Shown here: piece by piece, positions 11,953 to 23,842 of the stretch
Layout of the letters: the number at the start of each line of letters is the position of its first letter
Numbering within the stretch: the stretch's first letter is position 1
NCBI GenBank assembly: GCA_022813625.1
Contig: JAKLMB010000002.1
Span: 434,001-498,000 of the forward strand
Direction of reading: 5' to 3'
Source: Aaosphaeria pasadenensis
Lineage: Eukaryota; Ascomycota; Dothideomycetes; Pleosporales
DNA length: 64,000 bases
The notes under the pieces: generated by a model
Told to the model about the DNA's origin: nothing
Database searches by the model: none
What the model saw: the letters and a program-made list of their open reading frames with translations, nothing else
Position numbers and translations under genes: made by a program

Positions 11953-13254
11953 ATGACAATGACGACGGATTCGCGGAACCACATGTACGACGACGACCAA
12001 CATTCCACCTCCACCTCCGCATTTTCCGCATCCGGCAACGTCAGCGTGCCCCAAACGTCCGCAAAAGATGATAAGACCTACGCTGGCGCGTTCCGCAGAG
12101 CATTCGCCAGTCTCCGCTTCTCCAGGAAGGAAAGCAGCAGCAGCAGCAGCACTGCCAGCAAGCGGATCTTCGAACCGCTACCTCCACCGTCCCAGTCACG
12201 CCTCGATGCCTCGCTGAGCGAGGAAGCAATCGACGTAGCCACTTTCAATCAAACTCTGCAAGATCAGGCCCCTCAGGAGAAGGAGAAGACGGTTCTTTAT
12301 CTAGCCTACGGCTCGAATCTCTGCAATGAAACCTTCCGAGGCGTGCGAGGGATACGTCCTCTCTCGCAAGTCAACGTGGTCGTACCCTCCCTGAAATTGA
12401 CCTTTGACCTTCCGGGAGTCCCATACATGGAGCCCTGTTTCGCAAACTGCATGCCACGGACGCCTGCGTCTGATTCCTCCCATGACGAAGATGGCAACGA
12501 CGGCAACGACGGCCTTCAGAAACATATCCCACCCTACCACAAAGACCGCTGGACAAAAGGCATGGTCGGCTGCGTCTACGAAGTCACCCTCCGGGACTTT
12601 GCAACCATAATCGCGACCGAAGGCGGCGGCTCCTCCTACCAGGACGTCCTAACCCTCTGCTACCCAATTCCCAGCGACAGCACCACCGTCCCCACCTCAC
12701 CGCAGACCCAGCCCTTCAAAGCTCACACGCTCTTCTCGCCCCGAAAACCTATCTCCCGCCCCGATCCCGCGTACGCCCAAGCCTCCGCCCGCTACCTCAA
12801 TCTCCTCACCTCAGGCGCGCTCGAACTCCGCCTCCCGTCCGACTACCAAGCCTACCTCGAGCAGATCCGGCCCTACACCATCACCACCCTCCGCCAGAAA
12901 GTAGGCAAGGGCATATTCATCACCGTCTGGGCGCCGTTCCTGCTGTTCGTGTTACAACTGAACAAGGTGTTTCAGGATGAAAAGGGCAGGGCGCCGGCGT
13001 GGTTGACTTGGTTGAGCGGGGCGGTATTCGGGGCTATGTGGACGGCTTACGATGGTGGGTTCAAGGCGGTTTTCGGGGATGGAGAGAGGACGGAGGGGTT
13101 GGATGACGACAGTGAGAGCGTGAGCAAAAGTGAGAGCGCATCGACGGCCGCAACGAGGAAGAGAAGGGCGAGTTTGGTGGGGAACACTGGGACTGGCAGG
13201 GACGAGGAGAAGGCGCTATTGGGGAATGGACAAGACGAAGATGATACCGCGTGA
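11953..13254 (+). CDS. gamma-glutamylcyclotransferase-like membrane-associated protein (433 aa)
   Basis: The core matches the gamma-glutamylcyclotransferase (GGCT/BtrG) fold, which releases 5-oxoproline from gamma-glutamyl compounds. The substrate-loop signature YGSNL is at residues 119-123. The glutamate at 223, in TEGGGS after GCVYEVT, sits where the catalytic acid is expected. Fungal relatives include the gliotoxin-pathway protein GliK, but there is no biosynthetic cluster here, so a general glutathione or thiol role is the safer inference. The first 100 residues are Ser-rich and disordered, including a poly-Ser run from CAG/AGC repeats near 12133. After the enzyme core there are two hydrophobic stretches, about 320-336 (FITVWAPFLLFVLQL) and 349-365, so it may be membrane-attached. 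The tail is acidic and Ser-rich. The start has context CCCAAGATGA. No intron is needed. Confidence 0.8.
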   Translation: MTMTTDSRNHMYDDDQHSTSTSAFSASGNVSVPQTSAKDDKTYAGAFRRAFASLRFSRKESSSSSSTASKRIFEPLPPPSQSRLDASLSEEAIDVATFNQTLQDQAPQEKEKTVLYLAYGSNLCNETFRGVRGIRPLSQVNVVVPSLKLTFDLPGVPYMEPCFANCMPRTPASDSSHDEDGNDGNDGLQKHIPPYHKDRWTKGMVGCVYEVTLRDFATIIATEGGGSSYQDVLTLCYPIPSDSTTVPTSPQTQPFKAHTLFSPRKPISRPDPAYAQASARYLNLLTSGALELRLPSDYQAYLEQIRPYTITTLRQKVGKGIFITVWAPFLLFVLQLNKVFQDEKGRAPAWLTWLSGAVFGAMWTAYDGGFKAVFGDGERTEGLDDDSESVSKSESASTAATRKRRASLVGNTGTGRDEEKALLGNGQDEDDTA

Positions 13255-13784
13255 GGATGATAATGATGATGACGATAGACCTACCTGGTTTACATATACA
13301 CGTACACATACACATACATAGCGATATATATCCCTCCAGATGTTTCGGTTCTATTCTCTTAGATATAATCGACCGATTCCCAGCGCAGGAAGCCATTGAC
13401 CCGTCCCCTTCATCGCTATGAGAATAGATCCAACGAACGACAACACCATGAAATGAACTAATCTTGGTTCTCCTATGCGGGAGTATGGAAGACTTCAATG
13501 TTAGATAAACATGTTGATATAGATGTTTGCAGATGTGTGTGTAGTAGCAATAGTGCATTTTCCTCTTATATCTATTTTCAATTTGTCTCTCTGTTAATCT
13601 GCCTGCTTGCCCAGTCCGAGGAGAGGAAGAAGATGAAGCAAAGAAAAAAGACTACGGTCATTCACTCCCAAAATGAAATACAATTTCTTTCATGTGCAAA
13701 AAAAACCAAAAAAAGACACCTCAGTCATCCTCTCACCTCGAGGACTGCTGACTAAGCACGATATCAAAAGCAAAAGAAAAAAGC
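13255..13784. other. 3' flank between the cyclotransferase-like gene and tRNA
   Basis: The stretch contains CA/TA-rich simple sequence just after the stop codon and A-rich tracts towards the tRNA. No gene is seen. Confidence 0.5.
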
Positions 13785-13791
13785 AAAAAAA
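13785..13791 (-). terminator. Pol III terminator of tRNA-Gly
   Basis: There is a run of seven T on the minus strand 15 nt beyond the discriminator base of the tRNA gene, the usual RNA polymerase III stop signal. More T-rich sequence follows as a possible backup. Confidence 0.7.
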
Positions 13792-13806
13792 GAAACCAAC
13801 TTGTTT

Positions 13807-13908
13807 TGCATCGGACGGGAATCGAACCCGTGCCAATTGCTAGATTGAGTGATCACCGGTCAGGGGATCTCATGGAAGGCAATTATCCTACCACTGGACC
13901 ACCGATGC
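13807..13908 (-). tRNA. trnG-UCC: tRNA-Gly (anticodon UCC) with a 31-nt intron
   Basis: The cloverleaf was folded by hand on the minus strand. The acceptor stem is GCATCGG with CCGATGC. The D-stem is GTCC with GGAT and the loop AGTGGTA. The anticodon stem is ATTGC with GCAAT, the anticodon TCC is at 13876-13874, and the T-arm is ACGGG-TTCGATT-CCCGT. The discriminator is A. The anticodon loop is interrupted one base 3' of the anticodon, the canonical position, by a 31-nt intron at 13842-13872, leaving a mature length of about 71 nt before CCA addition. A and B boxes are intact (AGTGGTA and GGTTCGATTCC). Confidence 0.95.
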
Positions 13909-15526
13909 TGATTATTGGTTGTTTGATGGAAGTTTTGGAAGTTGCAACAGATATATAGGGAAAAATTGAGTAGGAAAGTTAGTTAAGGGGAGAGAATAAG
14001 TGAAATACGAGGTAAATTGAATGTGCATGTGTGGGTACATATGGTCAAAGCGATGGCCTAGCTTGGTGTATTTGCGGGTGAAAGTGGGACGGGTGGACTA
14101 CGCTACGCATGTACCATCGATCTGGAAGATGGAGCAGACATTGATTATTGGTTTTTCTCATTGATGCAGTATTTTTTCATGAGAGAGGTAGGGCTGATTC
14201 AATGCTGGACAAGGCATTTGAAGGTGGATTTTACGTTGCAACTTCGAATTAAGTTTTTTTCCCTTCAAGATGTAAAGTCTTCACTGGACATAGATGTATC
14301 TACGTGGATAAGTAGATTAACTCAAGTTTTCGTGCAGTGCTAACTTGAGCAACGGAAATGATCGAAGAATTTTTTGATCTAAAATTTTAAAAAGTTTATG
14401 TCACTGCGGTGGAGAAGGTTGCTGGCCTTTTGTACGTTGTGTGGATTATGTATGATCTGTGTTGATATATTGATAGTACTACTTTGTAATCTTGCTAGGT
14501 ATCTATCTATTAAAAAAATTGGATAAACACAATCAACACTTAAATGGCCTCACTATTAATTTTCAGCGTAATAATATGTCCATAGCTATACATTCGAATC
14601 CATTGAAGAGGTGTTGACATGATCTCGGCGACTGATCGACACGAAATTGCGAGGCCACAAGTGGAAACGGAATATTCCATCTTATCACCGTTCTTATTGG
14701 CTATTCTGGCGGATAAGACAAATGTGAAGATGGATGAATGAGAAGGTTAGCAACTTCCACGCAAATGATTTCACTCGGTGCAAAAGCGTCTTCACTCTGT
14801 GGCCGAAAAACTCAAACGATTACGGTGAGAATAGGGTAGAACTTGGGTCAGCGCTCATGACGCAATATCCACTGCAGATTAACGTGAAGTCATCTCATAC
14901 CAAGGGATCATATCGATTGCTTCGAAAGTGAGCCATTCAAGATAAATGCTAGGGGTTATAGCTCGGCCAACGTGCGCTGGAATTCTCCATCCCTCGCAAC
15001 TGTAATGTGAAACTGGATATACTCGTAGGGCTATGTCTCACAGGTGTCAAGCACTTCAATGTAACGCGATTATATGTTGTTTTGAAGCTTCATTACACGT
15101 CACTGTTGATCATCTATGTACCATCCGCCATGCATACACCTCTGAATTCCGCCCACTGATAGCGTTTGGCTACCCACCCTCAATCTATTTATGACGCAAA
15201 GAACGCCGACACGAGAGAAATGTTACCTCATAGGACTGTTGAAAAAGAGGATAACATGATAGAAAAGAACAGTAGTCCCAACTCCAGAGCCATGATGCAT
15301 GGAGAAACATTTCATCCTCCGATGTTGAGGTAATCGGTGCGGTTCCTGGTAGAGCTGCCGAATGACCGTAATGTACATGCCACCGCGCCGGACAGCGTGG
15401 CCAGAGCGCTCTGACTCGGCGCTGTGGGAGTACCATGGTGTATTGTTCACGAAGAGAAATGGGTGTTGTCCATGCGTTATAGTCGCTACAATCTATGGCG
15501 GAGAAAAGGTGGTATCGATAAGTCTC
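13909..15526. other. AT-rich intergenic spacer
   Basis: The base composition is lower in GC than in the genes, with homopolymer stretches near 14370-14395 and 14500-14520. No coding or RNA gene is recognised. Confidence 0.55.
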
Positions 15527-16575
15527 TCACATAAAGTCATCACTTAATAGAACGTTAGCACATGAAAAGAAAATGATAGACAGTATACTCACTCTCCGAA
15601 GTCGTCGTCGTAGGCGGCAGTGTCTGCTTTGTGGGAGACATCTCGCGAAGCATTGAGGCTGACCTTGGTCTTTGCCGCCTTGGTCTTCTTGCCACCCTTC
15701 TCAGCAGCCTTCTCCTCCTTCATCTTCTCGTTGCTGAGCGTTGTCAGACCACTCGCAATCTTCTTGATTTGGTCGCTAGGAAGTTCCTTGGAGATCTGCT
15801 TGGTGAACTCCTGGAGGAAGAGGGAGTATTGAGCCTTCTTAGCGTTGTTGGAGATGAGGGGAACCAGCACCTCGCGGAGTTTAGTGAACTGATCCTTCGT
15901 CTGAGGGTTGAAGATGGGGAGTGCGCTGAGGTCAACAGACTTGGTCGGGTCATTGGCATCGGAGATGGTGACAGGCTTGGATGATCCACGGTTGGGGTTG
16001 ATTCCGATGGAGCCAAACATGTCTTCAGCGTGAGCAAGATCGGCGTCCTGCTCGTTCTTCCTAAGGCGTGCACGGCGAGTAGCCTCGTCCTCCTCTTCCT
16101 CATCCGAAATATCGTCCTCTAGTTGCCTTCGGCGCATGTTCTCCTGTCTGCGCTCCTCGATGCGCTGGGCCTTCGACTTGTGGTTGGCTTTTGCCTCTGC
16201 TGCGGCCTTTGCCTTTGCCTCCTCGGCCTTCTTGGCCTTCTCGCGCTCGACTTCGGAGTCCTCGGCGGCGTCCCATGACTCTAGAACCTGTAACACTTAT
16301 GTTAGTAACTGGCGATGGAGAATCTGGGGCACGGTTTCGTTGTGCACACTGCACAAAGGTAAGCTGACGTACATCGTCGTCTTCCTCCTCATCGTCAAAT
16401 TTGCCGCGGCGTGCGATAGGTGCTGCGGGAGAGCCTTCACTGGAGCTCTCCTCCTCTTCATCATCTGGGTTGTCGCTGTTAGCGGAACATGTGCGGACAT
16501 AGTGGGGTTCGCTATCGGTCGATTGTGCACAGAGCGAGGGGGGGTTTATGACGTACCCCACTTGGAAGGGGCCAT
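15527..16575 (-). CDS. hcr1: eukaryotic translation initiation factor 3 subunit J (eIF3j/Hcr1), 273 aa
   Basis: eIF3j is the loosely bound eIF3 subunit that helps the 40S subunit bind the pre-initiation complex and acts in recycling. I infer four exons: 16575-16557, 16464-16373, 16287-15593 and 15542-15527. Joined, the protein starts MAPSKWDDEEEES, carries acidic tracts and a Lys/Ala/Glu-rich helical region (KAEEAKAKAAAEAKA), then a core with SIGINPN and LPIFNPQTKDQF, and ends YDDDFGDDDFM. The DDDFM end agrees with the fungal family and comes from a 16-nt last exon reached through donor GTGAGT, branch site CTAAC and acceptor TTAAG. Without that exon the frame would end at FGE. Intron 1 uses acceptor CCCAG (16465); an upstream TAACAG (16476) would shift the frame. 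The start context is TGAACATGGC. Confidence 0.92.
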
Positions 16576-18257
16576 GTTCACGGTTTTTGAGTGGAGGCGC
16601 GGAGAGTCGAAAGAAGAGTCGATCGTTGGGTGTAGTCGTGGGGATGTCGAGGACTGCGTGGAGTCTCGCCGAAAATTTTTGTTGCCTATGGAGGGGAAAT
16701 TTTGTGGGTGAAAGGAAACAAGTAATAAGAAGAGTCGAAAAATTACGGAACGGAGGGACACGGCGTGCGGGCGCGTTCGTTGGCGGCGGCCACCAATACC
16801 ACCACGACTACGCCGACCATCATTGATTGCAACCAACCCAGCCAACACAGCTAACTATCTTGTTTTTCCAGTACGGACGGGTAATAATAGTATGTTCGAT
16901 GTCCAATATCAGGCTAGTTGACGGCCTTCTTACCCCTCGGTATGCGTACTTGAAAACATCCTAAGTGCTATTCCCAGCCAACCAGCTCTGTTCTGACCCT
17001 GCTCGGTCTCGTTGCTGCCCAATCACTACGGATTGGCCGTCTTTACAGAGAAATACATATTGAGTTCAGGACATCTCCGAGCATGATTTTACATCCATTT
17101 GAATATCACATGAGACGCGGAACTCAGTCTCTAGCTTGCAAAGAAATCTCACCAGTAGACCCAGCCCAGGAGATTGGTGAATTCAACTTCATGCTCACTT
17201 GATATCACGAGCAATGAAATCAAATACACACATATATATTCACAGCCCACGACGTGGCCAGACCATTGTCCATGAAGGCCATTAGACGAATCACTATCTT
17301 ACTTTCTCACAGGTCTTACCATCACAATGATGCAGGTACGAAAAAGGACACATATTATTTGAATTCTCACGACCTGAAAGGCGTTCAACGGTTCGATAGT
17401 ATGGTGTACAAGCCTCTGGAGGCTGCATGCACCACGATTGGTTTCCATTCCTGCTTGTGATGTGATTGAACGTGTCCATGAGACCGAAGAATAAATATGT
17501 TTTAATATAAGATTCTAAAACCTTGCGTTAGATACTGTAATGTTGTATTGTCTGTTCGCCCTAGTATTTGAACGCACTTCATTGAAAGGAGAAGACCCTT
17601 TAGGAGTAGTGCATACATGCTACGCGATGAGTGTAGTCTCCATGATATCTTGCAAAGCAAACCCCACTTTGTTAGCACAGAAAATCGAGGTTTGGAGGTA
17701 TGTAGAACATTGCACTTTGTTTGAAAATCCACAAGTGAGTGTAGTAATTACCTAGTTGAGTTCTTGGAACCTTTTAGTTTCCCCTGAGCTGGCTGCACGC
17801 TTACGTAGGAAACTAAGGAGGTTCCTCAAAGGAGGTTCGCACCTGACAACGAGAGCTCGTAGTACTGTGTAATGATGGCATTCAACACAAGCAAGTGCAG
17901 AAGCAGTAAACATACACAATAATAGAATAGAGACACAAAGAGACTACAAACGGCTTCTAGACGTTTGAGGTTATGATTGACGTTTGGACCCCTGCTCGCC
18001 AAGACAAAGTCACGTGGGCAAACGGGCAGGCGTAGTTTCCACGTAGAGCCCCCGGCCAGCTTGAGCTCTCCTTTCGAACATCATCACATACTCCCTCATC
18101 ACAACCTCACCATCTCCTCCCACACTCTCTTATTTCCTCTTGCGCGCTTTCTGGCGTTTTGCATCTGGGTCTAATTCTGCCTTCTCTTTCTCCGATACCC
18201 ATTTAGTTGCCCGCGCTCCCACCCTTCCGGTGAGCTCGGAGCTGCCTTGTCGCAAAC
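16576..18257. promoter_or_regulatory. divergent intergenic region between eIF3j and clathrin heavy chain
   Basis: The region contains the promoters of two divergent housekeeping genes. A CT-rich tract at about 18060-18257 leads directly to the clathrin start codon. Short frames here have no recognisable features. Confidence 0.5.
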
Positions 18258-21200
18258 ATGGCTCAGCGACAGATTCCATTGCAGGTTACCCAGCCGGTCC
18301 TGGTAAGTTTTCCATCGAACATGTGTGTAATTTGTCTATATACTAACTTGTGTCCAACTTAGTTGACCAACCTGAACGTCCTCGTATGTTGACACCTCCG
18401 AAACCTCCGGCCAGCCCTGAACACGACTAACCCAGCTAACCACAATCACAGCCGGCATCGATATCATGGCAAAACTGTGTAAGTGCATCCGTTGGCACTG
18501 GTGCTTGAAAGTGGAATTAACGTCGCGCGTAGACCCTCGAGTCCGATCACTACGTCTGTGTTCGCCAACAGGGCAATGAAGGTTCACCTGCCGAGACGGT
18601 CATTCTTGACCTCAAGAATACCAACAACATCATCCGCCGTCCAATTCGAGCAGACAGTGCTATCATGCACTTGACGGAGCCAATCATTGCGCTCAAGGCA
18701 CAACAACGGACGTTGCAGTTGTTCAATCTTCAGACCAAGGAGCGCCTGCAGACCTACACACACTCCGAGGACGTCGTGTTCTGGCGGTGGATCAGTCAAA
18801 CTACCCTTGCTCTCGTGACTGCCAGAAGTGTCTATCATTGGGATGTTCTCGGCGCGAAATCAAACCCTACCAAGGTGTTTGACCGTCAGGAGAATATGGA
18901 GGTTAGTAATACCGGCAGCGGTGGTCATTACAGTTTAGGTTAACAGCTTCACAGAGCAGCCAAATCATCAACTATGTTGTCAATGACGATGAGAGCTGGG
19001 CTTGTTTGGTCGGCATTGCTGCCAACCCTGGCGGCGGCATCAAGGGCAACTTGCAGCTGTTTTCCAAGGCTAGGAACGTGAGCCAGCCCCTCGAGGGTCA
19101 CGCAGCGACATTCGGCACGATCCGTCTGGAGGGAGCCAGCACAGATACTAAGCTCTTTGCTTTCGCTGTGCGAAATACTGCTGGCGAGGCCAAGCTGAAC
19201 ATCGTAGAAGTCGACCACAACCCGTCCAACCCTGCGTTCCCGAAGCGTCTCATTCCGGTGCACTGGCCTGCTGAAGGTAACGGAGACTTCCCTCTCGGCA
19301 TCCACATTGCCCACAAATACAGCCTTATCTTCGTCATCACCAAGTTCGGTTTCATCCACCTCCACGATCTCGAGACTGGTACTGCACTGTTCCTGAACAG
19401 GATATCCGAGGAGACTGTTTTCACAACTGCACGCGATGAGGATGGTCGTGGTGTCGTGATCATCAACAAGAAGGGCCAGATCCTCCACACAACTATCAAG
19501 GAGGACGTTCTGATCCCCTACGTTATGGACAACCCAGCCTGCGCCGAGATTGCCTACAAGCTTGCTTCAAAGGGTGGCCTTCCAGGAGCTGATCAGCTGT
19601 ATCAACAGCGTTTCGAGGGTTTGATGCAGCAGGGCAACTACTCTGAGGCTGCAAAGGTCGCCGCAAACTCCCCCCGCGGATTCCTGCGAACCGGCCAGAC
19701 CATGGCCAGACTGCGACAAGCTCCCAACCAGCAAGGCCAGATTACCGTTCTTCTCCAATACTTTGGACAGTTGCTTGACAAGGGTGCCTTGAACAAGGAG
19801 GAAACTTTGGAGTTGGCTCGCCCAGTCTTCGGTCAGGGACGTAAACACCTGATTGAGAAGTGGCACAAGGAGGGCAAGCTTTTCTGCTCCGAGGAGCTTG
19901 GAGATATCGCAAAGGCCCACGATCTAAACCTTGCTCTCGCCATTTACAAAGACGCAAACGTTCCACAAAAGACTGTTGCTGCTCTTGCCGAGTTGGGTCA
20001 CTTCGATCTCATTCTGCAATATGCCGAATCTGTAGGATACCGACCTGACTACAACGTGCTCCTTCAGCATAGTAAGCCTCGCAACCAACCTTTCATTATG
20101 GCTTCTATATTCTAACAATTATTACTTCAGTTTTGCGCGTTTCGCCCGACAAGGGAGCTGAATTCGCTTCAACGCTCGCAAAGCATGAAGGGGGACCTCT
20201 AATCAGCATCGACCGGGTTGTAGACATCTTCCAGTCTCAGGGCATGATCCAGCAAGCTACCGCCTTCCTGCTTGACGTACTCTCGAACAACCTTCCCGAG
20301 GAGGGCCCGCTCCAAACCAAGCTTCTCGAGATGAACTTGTTGAACGCTCCTCAAGTCGCAGACGCTATCCTTGGAAACGAGATGTTCTCTCACTACGACA
20401 AGGCTCGCATTGCCCAGTTGTGCGAGAACGCTGGCCTGCTGACCCGCGCTCTCGAGCACAATGAAGACCCTGCAGCCATCAAGCGCATCATTATCCAGAC
20501 CGACAAGATCCCAGAAGACTGGCTCATCAATTACTTTGGTCAATTGACTGTCGAGCTCTCACTCGAGTCGCTTGACGCTATGTTGGCATCCAACATCCGC
20601 CAGAACCTGCAGTCTGTCATCCGAATCGCACAGAAATACTCCGATCTTCTCGGAGCCAACAAGATCATTGAGTTGCTCGAGAAGTACCGCACCGCCGAGG
20701 GTCTCTACTACTTCCTAGGAGGAATCGTTAACGTCAGCGAGGACGAAGATGTTGTCTTCAAGTACATTGAGGCCGCTACGCGTGTTGGACAGCTGAACGA
20801 AGTCGAGCGTGTTTGCAGGGAGAACAGTGAGTTATAGTACCCTTGATCTATTTTGGCCTGGACCCACTAACCCCCCCTAGACCATATCAACGGCGAGAAG
20901 GTAAAGAACTTCTTGAAGGAGGCCAACCTCAGCGAACAGCTCCCTCTCATCATTATTTGCGACCGATTCAACTTCGTCCATGACCTGGTCCTCTACCTCT
21001 ACAAGAACCAGCACTTCAAGTCCATTGAAGTCTACGTACAGCGTATCAACCCAGCACGCACACCCGCCGTTGTTGGCGGTCTTCTAGACGTGGATTGTGA
21101 TGAGGGCATCATCAAGGGACTGCTGTCTTCCGTCACACCGTCCTCTATCCCTATTGACGAGCTTGTCTCCGAGGTCGAGTCCCGCAACCGTCTCAAGATG

Positions 21201-23753
21201 CTCCTTCCATTCCTTGAGCAGACGCTCCAAGCAGGCAACCAGGAACAGGCCGTTTACAACGCTTTGGCCAAGATCTACATTGACTCCAACAATCAGCCCG
21301 AGAATTTCTTGAAGAACAACGATCTATACGATACGCTTGTTGTCGGTAAATACTGCGAAAAGCGCGACCCCAACCTAGCATATATTGCGTACCGCAAGGG
21401 TCAGAATGATTTGGAGTTGATCAACATCACCAACGAGAACTCCATGTTCAAGGCCCAAGCCCGCTATCTCCTCGAGCGCGCCGATTCGGAGGTTTGGGAG
21501 TACGTTCTCAGCCCTAACAACATGTACCGACGATCTTTGGTCGACCAAGTCACGTCGACTGCAGTGCCGGAGTCCTCTGATCCTGACAAGGTCTCCGTCG
21601 CTGTCAAGGCCTTCATCACCGGAGACATGCCCGTTGAGCTTATTGATTTGCTGGAGAAGATCATCTTGGAGCCGTCTGGTTTCAGCGACAACTCATCTCT
21701 TCAGAACTTGCTCATGCTCACTGCAGCCAAATCTGACCGCGGCCGTATGATGGGCTACATTCACCAATTGGAAAACTACACCCCTGAAGACATCGCGCAA
21801 CAGTGTATCGAAGTTGGCATGTACGAGGAAGCCTTTGAGATCTACAAGAAGCACGAAAGCCATGTTGACGCCATCAATGTCCTCATCGACCACATTGTCA
21901 GCATCGACCGTGCCCAAGAATATGCCGACCGTGTCGATACACCCGAAGTCTGGAGCAAGGTTGCAAAGGCTCAGTTGGACGGTCTTCGCGTGACTGACTC
22001 CATCGAATCCTATATTCGCGCTCAAGACCCATCGAACTTTTTGGAGGTCATTGAGGTTGCCACCCATGCTGGCAAGGATGAGGATCTCATCAAGTTCTTG
22101 AGAATGGCCCGCAAGACTCTCCGTGAAGTCCCCGTTGACACCGCACTTGCCTTCTGCTACGCTCGGACAAACCAGCTCCCTGAGCTTGAGGACTTTTTGC
22201 GAGCCGCTAACGTTGCCGACATCGAAGCATCCGGTGACAAGGCCTACGAAGAGGGTTACCATGAGGCTGCCAAGATCTTTTACACCAGCATTTCCAACTG
22301 GGCCAAGTTGGCAACCACCCTTGTCCACCTTGAAGACTACCAGGCTGCCGTGGATTGCGCCCGCAAGGCCAACAGCGTCAAGGTGTGGAAGCAAGTTAAC
22401 GAGGCCTGCGTGGCCAAGAAGGAGTTCCGCCTCGCTCAGATCTGTGGTCTCAACTTGATTGTCCATGCTGAGGAGCTCTCCGATCTTGTCAGGCAATACG
22501 AGCGCAATGGTTACTTCGATGAGCTTATCAGTGTGCTCGAGGCTGGTCTTGGTCTCGAGAGGGCTCATTCGGCTATGTTTACAGCCCTAGGTGAAGCTCT
22601 TACCAAGTATTATCCCGAGCGCGTTATGGAGCACCTCCGTTTGTTCTGGTCTCGACTCCAGATCCCAAAGATGATCCGAGCCACCGAGGAAGCTCACTTG
22701 TGGCCTGAGGTCATCTTCTTGTATGTCCACTACGATGAGTGGGACAATGCCGCTCTTGCCATGATGGAGCGTGCAGCAGATGCTTGGGAGCACCAATCTT
22801 TCAAGGATACAGTGATCAAGGTTACCAACTTGGAGATCTACTACCGTGCATTGGGATTCTACCTTGAGGAGCACCCAACTCTTTTGACCGACCTTCTCCA
22901 GGCCCTCACCCCCAGGATCGATGTCAACCGTGTCGTTCGCATGTTCCTCAAGTCCGACAACATTCCGTTGATCAAGCCATTCCTCCTCAACGTCCAATCC
23001 CAGAACAAGCGCGAGGTGAACAACGCTCTCAACGATCTCCTTATCGAAGAAGAGGATTATAAGACTCTCCGCGATTCGGTCCAGAGCTATGACAACTACG
23101 ACCCTGTCGACCTTGCCCAGCGTCTCGAACGCCATGACCTTGTTTTCTTCCGCCAAATTGCCGCCAACATCTACCGCAAGAACAAGCGCTGGGAGAAGTC
23201 TATCGCTTTGTCAAAACAAGATAAGCTTTTCAAAGACGCCATCGAGACCGCCGCTCTTTCTGGAAAGTCAGAGATCGTCGAGGATTTGCTCCGCTACGTA
23301 AGTGTACAGTATTCGAATTCAGATTCCAAATTGCTGACAAGTTCATCAGTTCGTCGACATTGGCAGCCGCGAGTGCTACGTCGGCATGCTGTATGCCTGC
23401 TACGACCTCATCGCCCCACATGTCGTTCTGGAGGTCTCATGGCGCAATGGTCTCCATGACTTTACTATGGTATGTTTTAGTCTTACATTTTTGGAATTTA
23501 CAGTTCTAACATAATGCAGCCATACATGATCAACTTTCTTGCTCAACAAGCTGCCACCATTGAGACGCTCAAGAAAGATAATGAAGAGCGCAAGGCACGC
23601 GAGGCTTCTCAGCAGAAGAAAGAGGACGACACCCCGATCCTTGGATCACGCCTCATGCTGACGCAGGGTCCTGTGAACTCAGCACCATCGCCAGGACCCT
23701 ACAACCAGGCCAACGGCATCGCTCCGCAGCCGACTGGCTCCTGGGGCTTCTAA
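18258..23753 (+). CDS. chc1: clathrin heavy chain (1681 aa)
   Basis: Clathrin heavy chain forms the triskelion coat of endocytic and trans-Golgi vesicles. I infer nine exons: 18258-18302, 18363-18383, 18452-18478, 18533-18901, 18955-20071, 20131-20826, 20881-23297, 23350-23469 and 23520-23753. All joins keep frame. The protein starts MAQRQIPLQVTQPVL and continues LTNLNVLPASISW and TLESDHYVCVR, typical of the N-terminal beta-propeller (about 1-330). The linker and long alpha-zigzag CHCR repeats follow, for example ESHVDAINVLIDHI and FYLEEHPTLLTDLL. The proximal leg and trimerisation end read ECYVGMLYACYDLIAPH and PYMINFLAQQ. The extreme C-terminus is Gln/Pro-rich and ends TGSWGF. The length equals the usual 1,650-1,700 residues. 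Exons 2 and 3 are only 21 and 27 nt. The start context is CAAACATGG. No missing region is apparent. Confidence 0.97.
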
Positions 23754-23836
23754 GGGCGCGCACTCTGAGCATGATTAGTACGATCTTTCTTTATAGGCAG
23801 ACCATGGCACATTCCTATTCATTTACATAAAGTGCG

Positions 23837-23842
23837 AATAAA
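23837..23842 (+). terminator. probable polyadenylation signal of clathrin heavy chain
   Basis: AATAAA lies 84 nt after the stop codon and is followed by a T/G-rich stretch, as expected for a cleavage and polyadenylation site. Confidence 0.45.

Noticed and set aside
21693..22568. 291-codon minus-strand frame
   Set aside because: It is the antisense shadow of the clathrin heavy chain exon.
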